Positions 30,727 through 39,315 of a stretch of 39,315 bases of DNA are shown here, piece by piece. The notes under the pieces were generated by a model. That model was given only the letters and a program-made list of their open reading frames with translations, did no database searches and had not been told where the DNA came from. This DNA is from a virus. Each line of letters begins with the position of its first letter. Within the stretch, counting starts at the first letter, position 1. The stretch is from positions 1 through 39,315 of the IMG/VR virus record IMGVR_UViG_3300032236_000325, one strand, 5' to 3'. Made by a program: the position numbers and the translations under genes.

Positions 30727-31164
30727 ATGGCGGCTAAAAAGAGCAAACTAAATCCCGAAACGTTAGAAAAGGAAGCCAAAGTCCTCGAACTAAGGCGTGG
30801 TGGTTTAACGTTCGACATGATTGCTAACCGTTTGGGTTACGCAGGTGCTAGTGGCGCATATAAGGCATATCAAAATGCGTGTAACCGAATTGTGTATAGC
30901 GAGGTTGTAGAAACCCGCAAAATGGAAATGGACAGACTGGACGTTGCGCAAGCGGCTATATGGAATCAGGTAGTTGCTGGTGATTTACCCGCCGTTGTAG
31001 CGTTAATTAAGATTATGGAACGCCGCGCAAGATTACTTGGTCTTGATGCGCCTACTAAGTCGCAGGTTGAGGTGAATGTATATGACGGAGCAACTATTGA
31101 CGCAGAAGTCCAGCGCCTCGCCTCTCTCCTTGATGGTGGCGCGCAGAAGACTTTGGACGCATAA
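30727..31164 (+). CDS. terS: Terminase small subunit
   Basis: 145 residues. An N-terminal HTH (KVLELRRGGLTFDMIANRLG then YAGASGAYKAYQNA) binds DNA. A helical middle (EMDRLDVAQAAIWNQVVAGD, LPAVVALIKIMERRARLLGL) is the usual oligomerisation part in actinophage small terminases. It recognises the packaging site and loads the large subunit. Its last 89 bases overlap the large subunit gene in another frame. Confidence 0.82.
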   Translation: MAAKKSKLNPETLEKEAKVLELRRGGLTFDMIANRLGYAGASGAYKAYQNACNRIVYSEVVETRKMEMDRLDVAQAAIWNQVVAGDLPAVVALIKIMERRARLLGLDAPTKSQVEVNVYDGATIDAEVQRLASLLDGGAQKTLDA

Positions 31165-32431
31165 CTTAGCCCGACCAGAACAATTACCAGTCGAAGGCGA
31201 TTGGAATACGTTACTGCTATTGGCTGGTCGTGGTTTTGGTAAAACACGTACTGCCGCCGAATGGTTAGCGTGGCAAGCAATTTATTATCCAAAGACACGG
31301 TGGGCTATTGCCGCGCCTACACACGCAGACGCAAGAGATACGTGCGTTGAAGGTGAATCCGGTATTTTGAATATCTTAAAAGAATATGGCGTGTTAAAGG
31401 ATTACAACCGTTCCATTAGCGAAATCTTTTTAATTAACGGTTCGCGTATGAAGTTATTCTCTGGCGAAGAACCAGACCGTTTTCGTGGACCACAATTTCA
31501 CGGCGGTTGGTTTGATGAGTTAGCGGCATTTAAGTATCCAGAAGCGTGGGACCAATACCAATTTGGTTTGCGATTAGGCAACCACCCACGAACCATTGTT
31601 ACCACTACGCCTCGTCCGACCAAACTGATTAAAGATTTGATTAAGCGAGAAGGCGTACAAGTAGTGCGCGGTTCTACTTTTGATAATGCTAAGAATCTTG
31701 CGGCATCTGCGCTCGCAGAATTGAAATTGCGTTACGAAAACACACGATTAGGTCGGCAAGAGTTATATGGAGAAATCCTAGATAACGTTGAAGGCGCATT
31801 ATGGACTAGGGAAATGATTGAAGGCGCTCGCGTTGATTCTGTACCGCCTTTGGTGCGTATTGTGGTTGCGGTTGACCCTGCGGTAACCAGTAACGCTACT
31901 TCTGATGAAACGGGAATTGTGGCGGCTGGTGTGGCGTCAAATGGACATTATTACGTTCTTGATGATAAATCGTTACGCGCCTCTCCTGATACGTGGGCAA
32001 GAGTGGCAGTTAATTTATATCAAGATAGAAGCGCGGACAAAATTGTTGCTGAAACCAATAACGGTGGCGATATGGTGATTATGCTAATGAAACAAGTTGA
32101 CCCAAGTATTGCGGTAAAGAAGGTAACCGCCACTAGAGGCAAACAGTTACGCGCCGAACCTATTTCCTCTTTATACGAACAAAGCAGAGTTCACCACGCT
32201 GGTTACTTTGAACAATTAGAAATGCAAATGTGCGAATGGACGCCAGATAGTAATGAATCACCAGACAGATTGGACGCGCTGGTTTGGGCATTAACGGAAC
32301 TAAATAGCGGAGGTGCTAGTATGCTCGCACTTGCGGCTATGGCAAATCTTTGTACCAATTGTGGTATGCCTTCGCCTAAAACCGCTACTATTTGTACCAG
32401 TTGTGGTACTCAATTTGAAAGTAAGGATTAA
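31076..32431 (+). CDS. terL: Terminase large subunit with C-terminal zinc ribbon
   Basis: 451 residues if the ATG at 31076 is used; the ATG at 31082 is better spaced from GAGGTG and may be the true start. Walker A is LAGRGFGKTRT (49-59), Walker B is GGWFDELAAF. The nuclease domain shows VAVDPAVTS, VAETNNGGDMV and SPDRLDALVWALTEL. The protein drives DNA into the prohead and cuts it. The last 30 residues hold CTNC and CTSC (Cys 426, 429, 440, 443), a zinc ribbon not normal for large terminases. Confidence 0.92.
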   Translation: MYMTEQLLTQKSSASPLSLMVARRRLWTHNLARPEQLPVEGDWNTLLLLAGRGFGKTRTAAEWLAWQAIYYPKTRWAIAAPTHADARDTCVEGESGILNILKEYGVLKDYNRSISEIFLINGSRMKLFSGEEPDRFRGPQFHGGWFDELAAFKYPEAWDQYQFGLRLGNHPRTIVTTTPRPTKLIKDLIKREGVQVVRGSTFDNAKNLAASALAELKLRYENTRLGRQELYGEILDNVEGALWTREMIEGARVDSVPPLVRIVVAVDPAVTSNATSDETGIVAAGVASNGHYYVLDDKSLRASPDTWARVAVNLYQDRSADKIVAETNNGGDMVIMLMKQVDPSIAVKKVTATRGKQLRAEPISSLYEQSRVHHAGYFEQLEMQMCEWTPDSNESPDRLDALVWALTELNSGGASMLALAAMANLCTNCGMPSPKTATICTSCGTQFESKD

Positions 32432-32433
32432 TT

Positions 32434-32715
32434 ATGGCTCTAGTTCACAGTTTACCAATAGTCAAAACAGTTGCGACTCAACTTCTTAAAATGCCTACTG
32501 GCATTCCTTACACAACCGTAACTATTTACAACGGTTCTGCTGCTTCAATTTTTGTTGGTGATGCATCTTTGACAACTTCTGGCGCAAATAAAGGTATGAC
32601 TATTGCTGCTGCTTCAAGTTTAGTTTTGTGTCTTAATGCTAATGATGCTCTTTACGCAATTGCTGCTAGCGCAACCGCAGCAGGAGATGTAGTAATTCTT
32701 TACTCAGGTATCTAA
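32434..32715 (+). CDS. Small beta-rich structural protein
   Basis: 93 residues. MPTGIPYTTVTIYNGSAASI, FVGDASLTTSGANKGMTI and LVLCLNANDALYAIAASAT suggest a beta-sandwich. Similar short proteins are found with fibre or decoration genes. Here it precedes a glycine-rich adhesin, so it may belong to that cassette. Confidence 0.65.
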   Translation: MALVHSLPIVKTVATQLLKMPTGIPYTTVTIYNGSAASIFVGDASLTTSGANKGMTIAAASSLVLCLNANDALYAIAASATAAGDVVILYSGI

Positions 32716-33552
32716 ATGCGTAGAGGAATTTACGGCGTAGTAAGCCAACCAACTAGCGCACCTGCTTTGCCTAAACCCGCAACTGTTCAATATCTTGTAG
32801 TAGCAGGTGGCGGTGGTGGTGGAGTTAATATCGGTGGTGGCGGTGGCGCGGGTGGACTTTTAGCAAGTAGTTCATTTGCGGTAACTGGTTCAACGCCATA
32901 CACACTTACTGTTGGTGCTGGTGGTGTTGGCGATAATGTAAGCGGTAATTCCACCAACGGAAATAATTCTGTATTTGCTAGTGTTACTGCAATCGGTGGT
33001 GGTGTTGGTGGAACAGTAGGTGGAAATGGTGGTTCTGGTGGAGGCGTACGAAATGTTGGTACATACGGATTAGGAACTTCTGGACAAGGCAATAATGGCG
33101 GTACAGGCAATACAAATTACAGTTCAGGTGGAGGCGGTGGTGCTGGTGCTGCTGGTGGTTTGTATAACGGCGGTGTTGGTTTATCAAATTCAATAACTGG
33201 CAGTGCAGTTTATTACGCTGGCGGTGGAGGTGGTGGTCAAGGTCAAGCGTTAGTTAACGGTCCCGAGGTTCTCGGTCAAGGCGGTAATGGTGGAGGCGGT
33301 AACGGCGGTAATGGAAATGCGCTTACTGGTTCTGCTGGTACAACCAATTTAGGTGGCGGTGGTGGCGGTGGTGGTTGTTGTACGCAACCCGGAAGCACTT
33401 GCTTCTCTGGCGGTTCTGGCGTAGTAATTATTGCTTACCCAAATACTTATGCGCCTTTAACAATTAGTTCTGGTCTTGTATATGACCAACCTTCTCGTAG
33501 CGGATATAACGTATATCGCTTTACTGCTGGAACAGGAACGGTAACTTTCTAA
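32716..33552 (+). CDS. Glycine-rich adhesin-like protein (copy 2)
   Basis: 278 residues. After ALPKPATVQYLVVAGGGGGG comes a polyglycine region with short variable segments, then a C-terminal beta part ending SGYNVYRFTAGTGTVTF. YLVVAGGGGGG and YTLTVGAGG are common in phage and environmental glycine-rich receptor-binding proteins. It resembles the adhesin at 9898 in type but not closely in sequence. Its place between terminase and portal is unusual. Confidence 0.7.
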   Translation: MRRGIYGVVSQPTSAPALPKPATVQYLVVAGGGGGGVNIGGGGGAGGLLASSSFAVTGSTPYTLTVGAGGVGDNVSGNSTNGNNSVFASVTAIGGGVGGTVGGNGGSGGGVRNVGTYGLGTSGQGNNGGTGNTNYSSGGGGGAGAAGGLYNGGVGLSNSITGSAVYYAGGGGGGQGQALVNGPEVLGQGGNGGGGNGGNGNALTGSAGTTNLGGGGGGGGCCTQPGSTCFSGGSGVVIIAYPNTYAPLTISSGLVYDQPSRSGYNVYRFTAGTGTVTF

Positions 33553-33908
33553 TGGCACATTACGCATTTTTAGATGAGAACAATGTGGTTACAGAAGTAA
33601 TTACAGGCGTTGATGAAACGGATTTGTCTCAAAACTGGGAAGAATTTTATGGTGCTATCAAAAATCAAGTTTGTAAAAGGACTTCATATAACGGTAACTA
33701 TCGTAAAAACTATGCTGGTATCGGTTACACATTTAGAGAAGATTTGAACGAACCAGATGGCGCATTTGTACCGCCACAACCTTTTGCTTCTTGGAAGTTA
33801 AGTAACATTACTTGTAATTGGAAACCACCTGTACCGCGTCCTGATGATGGTTTGCTTTATGACTGGAACGAAAAGAAATTAAAATGGGATTTAGTCCCTG
33901 CAAAGTAA
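33552..33908 (+). CDS. Fibre-associated protein of the type seen in aquatic phages
   Basis: 118 residues. MAHYAFLDENNVVTEVITGV, then KRTSYNGNYRKNYAGIGYTF, then GAFVPPQPFASWKLSNITCN, then YDWNEKKLKW is a pattern very frequent in cyanophages and other aquatic phages, next to fibre genes; function unknown. It overlaps the adhesin by one base, so the two genes form a unit that may move together. Confidence 0.78.
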   Translation: MAHYAFLDENNVVTEVITGVDETDLSQNWEEFYGAIKNQVCKRTSYNGNYRKNYAGIGYTFREDLNEPDGAFVPPQPFASWKLSNITCNWKPPVPRPDDGLLYDWNEKKLKWDLVPAK

Positions 33909-33973
33909 CAGATATTACGTATTGAAGGTATGCTTCTTTCAACGCTGAACCACGAGAGCAACAAGGAGATTAA

Positions 33974-35809
33974 ATGGGTTTGTTAGACAGAATTGCGCAA
34001 AGAGTGGCAAACGAAATTGTTAAAGCACCTAATCTCCCCGCAGGTTCGGTAACTTTGAACGAAACGCAAATGCGTAACACAATGGGACAAACAACTTCAT
34101 ATGGGCAGTCAGATGCACTCCCACGTAATCCAAACCTTGCGACAGTTCCATTTGCGCCGGGTATGCCAATTATTCCGGGCGCAATTAACCCACCACGTGA
34201 AGACGGACGACCAGACCCACGCCGTTATGAATATCAAGTTGCGCAAAACATCAACATTACCGAAACACGTTTAACACCATTCAAAACATTACGTGCCGCC
34301 GCAGACCAGATTGACATTCTGCGCCGTTGTATTGAAGTAAGTAAAGCAAAACTACTTGGACTTGATTGGGATATTACTCTCGGTGAAGATAGTGCGGAAA
34401 AGATTATTACCGAAATTGGTGGTACTCGCGTTCGTGCTATGCAGACCGCACGTGATAAATACACCGAAGACATTAACCGTATTCGCGCATTTTGGGAACA
34501 ACCAGATAAAGGCAACGGATTACTTTTTTATGATTGGTTAAATATCGCACTTGAAGAAATTTTGGTGCTTGATGCGTGGGCTATTTGGCCGCAAATGACC
34601 GTTGGCGGAGATTTACTGGGACTACAAATTCTTGATGGTTCTACAATCAAACCGCTTATTGACGATAGAGGTATGCGACCTCAACCACCATTTAGCGCAT
34701 ATCAGCAAATCTTGTACGGTTTCCCACGTTCAGAATTTACCGCACCAACAGAAACCGAAAAGGCAGATGGCGAATTTTCGTCTGATGAATTGGCATACTT
34801 TATTCGCAATCGCCGTTCAACTTCTGTTTATGGTTATGGACCAACAGAACGCGCACTCCCACTAGCAGATATTTACCTACGCCGTCAACAATGGTTACGT
34901 GCCGAATATACCGATGGCGTTACACCAGAATTGTTAATGAAAACAGATGCCAACTTTGGTGGTAATCCAGATTTGCTAAAGGCGTATGAAAACATTTTCA
35001 ATAGCGATTTGGCTGGACAAACAGAACAACGTAAGCGTGTACGTTTGCTTCCCGTCGGTATGGAGCCAGTTCAATTTGATGGTTACGGCGAGCGTTTCAA
35101 AGACACTCTTGACGAATACTTGGTTAACAGTATTTGCGGACACTTTGGCGTTATGCCTTCCGAAATTGGATTTACACCAAAGCACGGTTTAGGTGGCGGT
35201 GGACATCAAGCGGGTCAAGCGGAAACTTCCGAAGTGCTTGGCGCAATCCCACTTGCTAATTGGGTCGGTAAAATGATTACTCATTTATCTTATGTGTTTC
35301 TCGGTATGCCACGTGAACTTGAATTTAAGTTTATGGATAGTGGTCGCAAAGATGAAGAAGGCGATGCTCGCGCCAACGACATTATGCTAAAGCAAGGCGC
35401 AATTACCATTAACGAAATCCGCGCAGAAGCGGGACGTTCACTTATTGAAACTCCAGAAGCGGATATGCCAATACTTGTTGCTGGCACAAACGCTTATGTA
35501 GTAACAGATAGCGGTTTCAAAGCAATCGCAGATGCGCCTAACGTTTCTGATGATGGCACGGCAATAGATAGTTCAGAGAAACCAGAACTGGAAAATGCGC
35601 CAGAAGAAACCGTACAAAATGAAGATGATTCAGATGCGGTTAAAGCACAACAGGAATTAAAACAATTCTTGCGTTGGTTGCGTAAATCGCCAGACCGTTC
35701 ATTCCGTTTTCAAAATGTACCTGTTGTATATGCTGACGTGTTAAATAAATTTGTTAACACTAAAGATTACGATAGCGCACGGTGGTATGCTGAGCGTTAT
35801 TTAGCGTAG
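33974..35809 (+). CDS. Portal protein
   Basis: 611 residues with AAGGAG upstream. The helical start, LRAAADQIDILRRCIEVSKA, then LLFYDWLNIALEEILVLDAW, then VNSICGHFGVMPSEIGFT and RANDIMLKQGAITINEIRAE follow the siphovirus portal pattern. The portal forms the dodecameric ring through which DNA enters and leaves. The C-terminal 90 residues are acidic, then basic/aromatic (FLRWLRKSPDRSFRFQNVPV). A 65-base gap before it holds no clear feature. Confidence 0.9.
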   Translation: MGLLDRIAQRVANEIVKAPNLPAGSVTLNETQMRNTMGQTTSYGQSDALPRNPNLATVPFAPGMPIIPGAINPPREDGRPDPRRYEYQVAQNINITETRLTPFKTLRAAADQIDILRRCIEVSKAKLLGLDWDITLGEDSAEKIITEIGGTRVRAMQTARDKYTEDINRIRAFWEQPDKGNGLLFYDWLNIALEEILVLDAWAIWPQMTVGGDLLGLQILDGSTIKPLIDDRGMRPQPPFSAYQQILYGFPRSEFTAPTETEKADGEFSSDELAYFIRNRRSTSVYGYGPTERALPLADIYLRRQQWLRAEYTDGVTPELLMKTDANFGGNPDLLKAYENIFNSDLAGQTEQRKRVRLLPVGMEPVQFDGYGERFKDTLDEYLVNSICGHFGVMPSEIGFTPKHGLGGGGHQAGQAETSEVLGAIPLANWVGKMITHLSYVFLGMPRELEFKFMDSGRKDEEGDARANDIMLKQGAITINEIRAEAGRSLIETPEADMPILVAGTNAYVVTDSGFKAIADAPNVSDDGTAIDSSEKPELENAPEETVQNEDDSDAVKAQQELKQFLRWLRKSPDRSFRFQNVPVVYADVLNKFVNTKDYDSARWYAERYLA

Positions 35810-35816
35810 GCGTACT

Positions 35817-36731
35817 ATGGTTAAACAATGGAAGCAAAAGCAAACCGCTAAAAGACATTACGCCGCAAGGCGCGCAGAGTTAATTCGTACTGCGTTAGGT
35901 AAATCGGTAGATGCGGAAAAGGTCGTTAAAGATTTTTTAGCGATGCAATTTACTGGTTCTATTACCACCGAAGAAGGTCGTGCGTGGGCGCGTATTCATA
36001 TACACCCCGATAGCAAACCATTATTTGATGCGCTCGCAACTTTGTATTCGGAGAGTTACGTACTTGGGCAAGATATTGCGATGCACGCTATTTCTAAAGC
36101 CAAAATTGTTAAAGCACCAACGATGCGCCAATTACAAAACTCACTCGGTATTGACTGGAAGAATTGGAAGCCCGGAAATCGTGCCGCCGCACAATTGGTT
36201 AAACCTTCTGGTGGATTACAAAGTTTGTTAGATAGACGTGGCGTAACCATTCAAGGTATTAACGGTACAACAATGGACAGAATTGGTACTTTGTTGGCTA
36301 AAGCGTTACAACAAGGCGTTGCGCCATCAGAAATAGCACCAGCAGTTGCGCATTGGTTGGGAGATGCGCAAGGCGCACGGGCTAAGTATCTTGAAGATAA
36401 ATGGACTACTGACGTTGATAATGTGCTTACCGATAGCGAACGCGCTTTGATGATTGCGCAAACAGAAATGAGTAGCGCAGTAAGCGTTGCGGCACGGGAG
36501 TTATATCAGGATTCAGGCGTGGAACTGGTAGAGTGGTTAGTCGCTGACCCTTGTGATGAATGTCAAGAGAACGCAGATGTATCGCCTATCAGTATTGACG
36601 GTACATTCCCAAGCGGAGATACTGAACCACCAGCGCACCCTAATTGTGTTTGCGATTTAGCACCGTATGTTGTAGATACGCAAAACCTTGGAGAAGATGC
36701 GTTATCATCGTTGCTTGATGGAGAGGAATAA
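35817..36731 (+). CDS. MuF-like minor head protein
   Basis: 304 residues. The C-terminal MuF domain is clear: LMIAQTEMSSAVSVAARELY, then WLVADPCDECQENADVSPIS, then EPPAHPNCVCDLAPYV. The N-terminal half is helical. MuF proteins are carried inside the head on the portal and are needed for infectivity. The Cys/His set in DPCDEC and HPNCVC is typical. The order portal-MuF-protease is standard. Confidence 0.9.
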   Translation: MVKQWKQKQTAKRHYAARRAELIRTALGKSVDAEKVVKDFLAMQFTGSITTEEGRAWARIHIHPDSKPLFDALATLYSESYVLGQDIAMHAISKAKIVKAPTMRQLQNSLGIDWKNWKPGNRAAAQLVKPSGGLQSLLDRRGVTIQGINGTTMDRIGTLLAKALQQGVAPSEIAPAVAHWLGDAQGARAKYLEDKWTTDVDNVLTDSERALMIAQTEMSSAVSVAARELYQDSGVELVEWLVADPCDECQENADVSPISIDGTFPSGDTEPPAHPNCVCDLAPYVVDTQNLGEDALSSLLDGEE

Positions 36732-36734
36732 TAA

Positions 36735-38546
36735 ATGCCGTATCACATTGGCGAAAAAGGTTCGCACGGATGCGCAGGTTATCCTGTTATTAAAGATAGC
36801 GACAATTCTGTTGTAAGTTGTAACAAAACAGAACAAGATGCCAAAGACCATTTAGCGGCACTTTATATTCACGTGGTAAATGCGGAGAAAAGCGCAGACG
36901 GATATAGCCCACCAACCAGCGTAAGAAACAACGCACGGCGCGGTCTGGAATTGCGTAGAGAATTTAACCGAGGCGGGACAGAAGTAGGCGTGGCACGAGC
37001 AAGAGATTTGTCAAATGGCAAATCATTACCATTAGAAACAATCAATCGTATGGTAAGTTATTTTGCTAGACACGAAGTTGATAAGAAAGGAAAGGACTGG
37101 GGTAATTCCTCAAATCCTTCCGCTGGTTATATTGCTTGGCTCTTGTGGGGCGGCGATTCAGGCAAAGCGTGGGCAAACAGTATTGCTAACCGAGAGAAAA
37201 AGGAAAAATCAATGGCACTAACAGATTTTGCAACATCATACGCCGCAATTATTAAGCAAGAAAAACAAGAAGACGGAACTTTACTTGTTTATGGTAAGGC
37301 GACAGATGATGCGCTTGATATTGATAATCAAATTTGTGATGCGGGCTGGCTTAATAAAGCAATGCCTGAATGGTTTAAGACAGGCGGAAATATCCGTGAA
37401 CAACATTCAAATATCGCCGCTGGCGTAGCAAAAGAATTGGATAGCAAAGCAGATGGACATTACATTTCTGCTCTTGTTGTAGATGCGTCTTCCATCAAAA
37501 AGGTAGAAGCAGGGGTACTCAAAGGTTTCTCAATCGGTATTCGCTCTCCACGAGTGGTACGTGATGAGAAGGCGGCTAACGGTCGCATTATTGATGGTCA
37601 GATTGTAGAGATTTCTCTTGTTGACCGACCAGCAAACCCTAATGCCAAACTTATGTTGGCAAAATCAGATGGAACGGAGTTAAAGCAAATGGAAGAAATG
37701 ATTGAACAGGAACTTCCTGCTGACGCTGATAAGCCAACAGTTGAAGAAACACCTATTGTTGAAACAGAAACAGTACAAGCAGATGAAGCAAAGCGCGCTT
37801 ATGGCGAATCCGCCGAAGTTGAATCTGATGAAGGTTCTGAATCTGGCGCCGCTGAAGAAGAAGTTGAAGAATCCGAGGGCAAAAAGCCTCTTGATAAAGC
37901 CGATTCAACCGACTGCGGTTGCGATGGTTGTAAAGAATGTGCCGCTGACGGCGGTTGCGAAGACAAAATGTGTAAAGGTCATATTGAAAGCAAAGACCAA
38001 CATATGGAAGAAAAATCTGTTAACAAATGCCTTGAATGTGGTTGTCACAAGCCAGCGGATTCACACGGTTCTGCTGATGTAACAACTGCTGAAATGGTAA
38101 GCCCAACAGATACACCAAAGTCCGTTGACACTATCCTCCCACGCATTGATATTGCTGGTAACGATATTGCTGACCACGGAGATGAAGAAGAAGATTCTGA
38201 TATTGATGTATCAGATAAGTCTGCTATTAGTGATGACACAGTAAGTGCTATCATTGAGAAAGCCGTAAAGAGTGCGACAGAAACTGTTGCTAACGAGATT
38301 AACGCATACAAAGATGCGATTGGTAAGTTAGAAGCAGAGTTAGCAACGGCATTGAATAAAGCAGTAGCAGGTGGACCAAAGCGTTCGGTGATTAAGACTG
38401 ACATTCATCAACTTGGTGATTTGTTAGCACAAGCCGCCGATTATCGCGCAAAGTCTGCCGTATCCAGCGATAAAGATTTAGCGCGTGGGTACAAAGAATT
38501 GGCTGATGATTTTGAACTCAAAGCCAAAGCACTTCAAGCAAAATAA
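36735..38546 (+). CDS. Prohead protease-scaffold fusion with cysteine cluster
   Basis: 603 residues. Region 1 (1-158): HGCAGYPVIKDSDNSVV, then SVRNNARRGLELRREFNRGG, then YIAWLLWGGDSGKAWANS, a domain seen at the start of some phage head proteins. Region 2 (about 160-330): protease-like, with NIREQHSNIAAG (His), GVLKGFSIGIRS (Ser) and VEISLVDRPANPNAKL of the HK97/S78 type. Region 3: acidic, then nine Cys within about 392-438 (DCGCDGCKEC, GGCEDKMCKGH, KCLECGCH). Region 4: a helical scaffold-like end (AYKDAIGKLEAELATALNKA). An internal ATG at 37212 with AAAAGGAAA upstream could give the protease part alone. The protein should guide and clear capsid assembly. Confidence 0.82.
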   Translation: MPYHIGEKGSHGCAGYPVIKDSDNSVVSCNKTEQDAKDHLAALYIHVVNAEKSADGYSPPTSVRNNARRGLELRREFNRGGTEVGVARARDLSNGKSLPLETINRMVSYFARHEVDKKGKDWGNSSNPSAGYIAWLLWGGDSGKAWANSIANREKKEKSMALTDFATSYAAIIKQEKQEDGTLLVYGKATDDALDIDNQICDAGWLNKAMPEWFKTGGNIREQHSNIAAGVAKELDSKADGHYISALVVDASSIKKVEAGVLKGFSIGIRSPRVVRDEKAANGRIIDGQIVEISLVDRPANPNAKLMLAKSDGTELKQMEEMIEQELPADADKPTVEETPIVETETVQADEAKRAYGESAEVESDEGSESGAAEEEVEESEGKKPLDKADSTDCGCDGCKECAADGGCEDKMCKGHIESKDQHMEEKSVNKCLECGCHKPADSHGSADVTTAEMVSPTDTPKSVDTILPRIDIAGNDIADHGDEEEDSDIDVSDKSAISDDTVSAIIEKAVKSATETVANEINAYKDAIGKLEAELATALNKAVAGGPKRSVIKTDIHQLGDLLAQAADYRAKSAVSSDKDLARGYKELADDFELKAKALQAK

Positions 38547-38575
38547 TTAACTAACCTCTTTACGAAAGGAAACAA

Positions 38576-39315
38576 ATGGCTCTTACAGCCCCAAAGGCTG
38601 CCGACCTATTTGGAGATGCGGTTTCTGCGAAAGACGCAGCAATCCGTATGGACGAATACTCAGCAGAATTTAACAAGTCTGTCGGAAACTCCGTAACAGA
38701 CCCATCAGCAATTATGTCTATCAAGTCTGGCACCGCAACATTTGCGCAAGCCGCTGGCGACCCAGTTGCCTCACTTGAAGCACTAGCATCAAACAAGTCA
38801 TTGTCCCCAGATGCCGTTGGCGCTCTTAACAACGCTCTCGCATCACAACGTCTTGCGATGCAGGATATCCAAAAGGATATTTCTCTTACATCACCACTTA
38901 GCACATCTTTCGCGGCGTTTGACCTCGAAGCACCTGCTAAGTTGCTTACACCACGCCCAACACCTCTCCGCAATAAGATTGCCCGTAAGAAGGGCGTCGG
39001 TACTTCACACCGTGTAAAGCGCATCACTGGTTACACTGGTACAGGTACAGGTGGACAAGGACAAATTTGGCCGGGTATCACCGAAACAACAACAAACACA
39101 TTTGGTTCAATTGCTTACGAGCGTGGTCCAAAGATTTCTTACACCGCTGACGACCTAATCCTTCCTTACAACTCATACTCACTCTCAGATTCAGTATCGT
39201 TCGATGCTAACTTCTCAGGTATGGGATATCAGGACTTGCGTCAACTTTCTTCAACATCAACACTTTACGCAACAATGTTGATGGAAGAACGCATGATGCT
39301 TATGGCTCGCGGAAC
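38576..39315 (+). CDS. Major capsid protein, N-terminal part (continues at base 2)
   Basis: The ATG at 38576 has AAAGGAAA upstream. The first 120 residues are helical and Ala/Ser-rich (MALTAPKAADLFGDAVSAKD to about QDIQKDISLTSPLS), a delta-like region that the prohead protease may remove. The shell domain then starts with KLLTPRPTPLRNKIARKKGV and TSHRVKRITGYTG. The last 123 bases repeat the start of the window; joining the two pieces gives 566 residues. The HK97 fold is inferred from order and pattern. Confidence 0.9.
   Translation, partial: MALTAPKAADLFGDAVSAKDAAIRMDEYSAEFNKSVGNSVTDPSAIMSIKSGTATFAQAAGDPVASLEALASNKSLSPDAVGALNNALASQRLAMQDIQKDISLTSPLSTSFAAFDLEAPAKLLTPRPTPLRNKIARKKGVGTSHRVKRITGYTGTGTGGQGQIWPGITETTTNTFGSIAYERGPKISYTADDLILPYNSYSLSDSVSFDANFSGMGYQDLRQLSSTSTLYATMLMEERMMLMARG
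39193..39315. repeat. Right copy of 123-bp terminal direct repeat
   Basis: Identical to bases 1-123. See the left copy: this is best read as circular overlap. Confidence 0.95.

Overview
The window is a complete, almost certainly circularly mapping genome of a tailed phage with a long non-contractile tail (siphovirus-like). The first 123 bases are repeated exactly as the last 123 (39193-39315), so the unique length is 39192 bp. The major capsid gene runs off the right end at 38576 and continues in frame at base 2. There is no integrase, repressor or attachment site, and no DNA polymerase, so a lytic phage using the host replisome is the simplest reading. The AT-rich sequence, the actinophage-type genes (gp37-like baseplate protein, DUF6378-like protein, RecT plus Cas4-like nuclease, two-helix holin, actinobacterial-type transglycosylase) and a GOLLD-like RNA suggest a freshwater actinobacterial host, perhaps acI/Nanopelagicales. 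The host is inference.

Layout from the left: capsid end, terminator, connectors, tail terminator and tail tube (1-4 kb); tail assembly chaperones joined by a -1 frameshift, a gp10-like protein, tape measure, distal tail protein, fibre/adhesin genes and a baseplate protein (4-12.2 kb); lysis genes with two HNH genes (12.2-14.2 kb); a DUF6378-like protein and a metallophosphoesterase (14.5-15.8 kb). One small gene at 15828-16040 is on the minus strand. A gene-free stretch at 16041-17005 carries repeats, a large structured RNA and a hammerhead ribozyme. The early operon follows: three genes each preceded by a type II hammerhead ribozyme, then small unknown genes, DUF932, RecT, a Cas4-like exonuclease, a replication initiator, RusA, HNH, SSB, a MerR-like HTH, a ParB-like protein and an ABC ATPase fused to a GNAT domain (17-30.4 kb). 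Packaging and head genes close the circle: small and large terminase, a second glycine-rich adhesin cassette, portal, MuF, a protease-scaffold fusion and the capsid (30.5-39.3 kb).

The most unusual part is 16.2-17.95 kb: a roughly 700-nt ornate RNA followed by three complete hammerhead folds in one operon. Each ribozyme is followed by a Shine-Dalgarno sequence and start codon 56, 56 and 53 nt after its predicted cleavage site. This looks like a ribozyme-based RNA-processing module that releases the large RNA and cuts the early mRNA into separate messages. Other notable points are the ABC-GNAT (possibly Mom-like DNA modification) fusion next to ParB, a zinc ribbon on the large terminase, a nine-cysteine cluster inside the protease-scaffold protein, and adhesin genes lying between terminase and portal.
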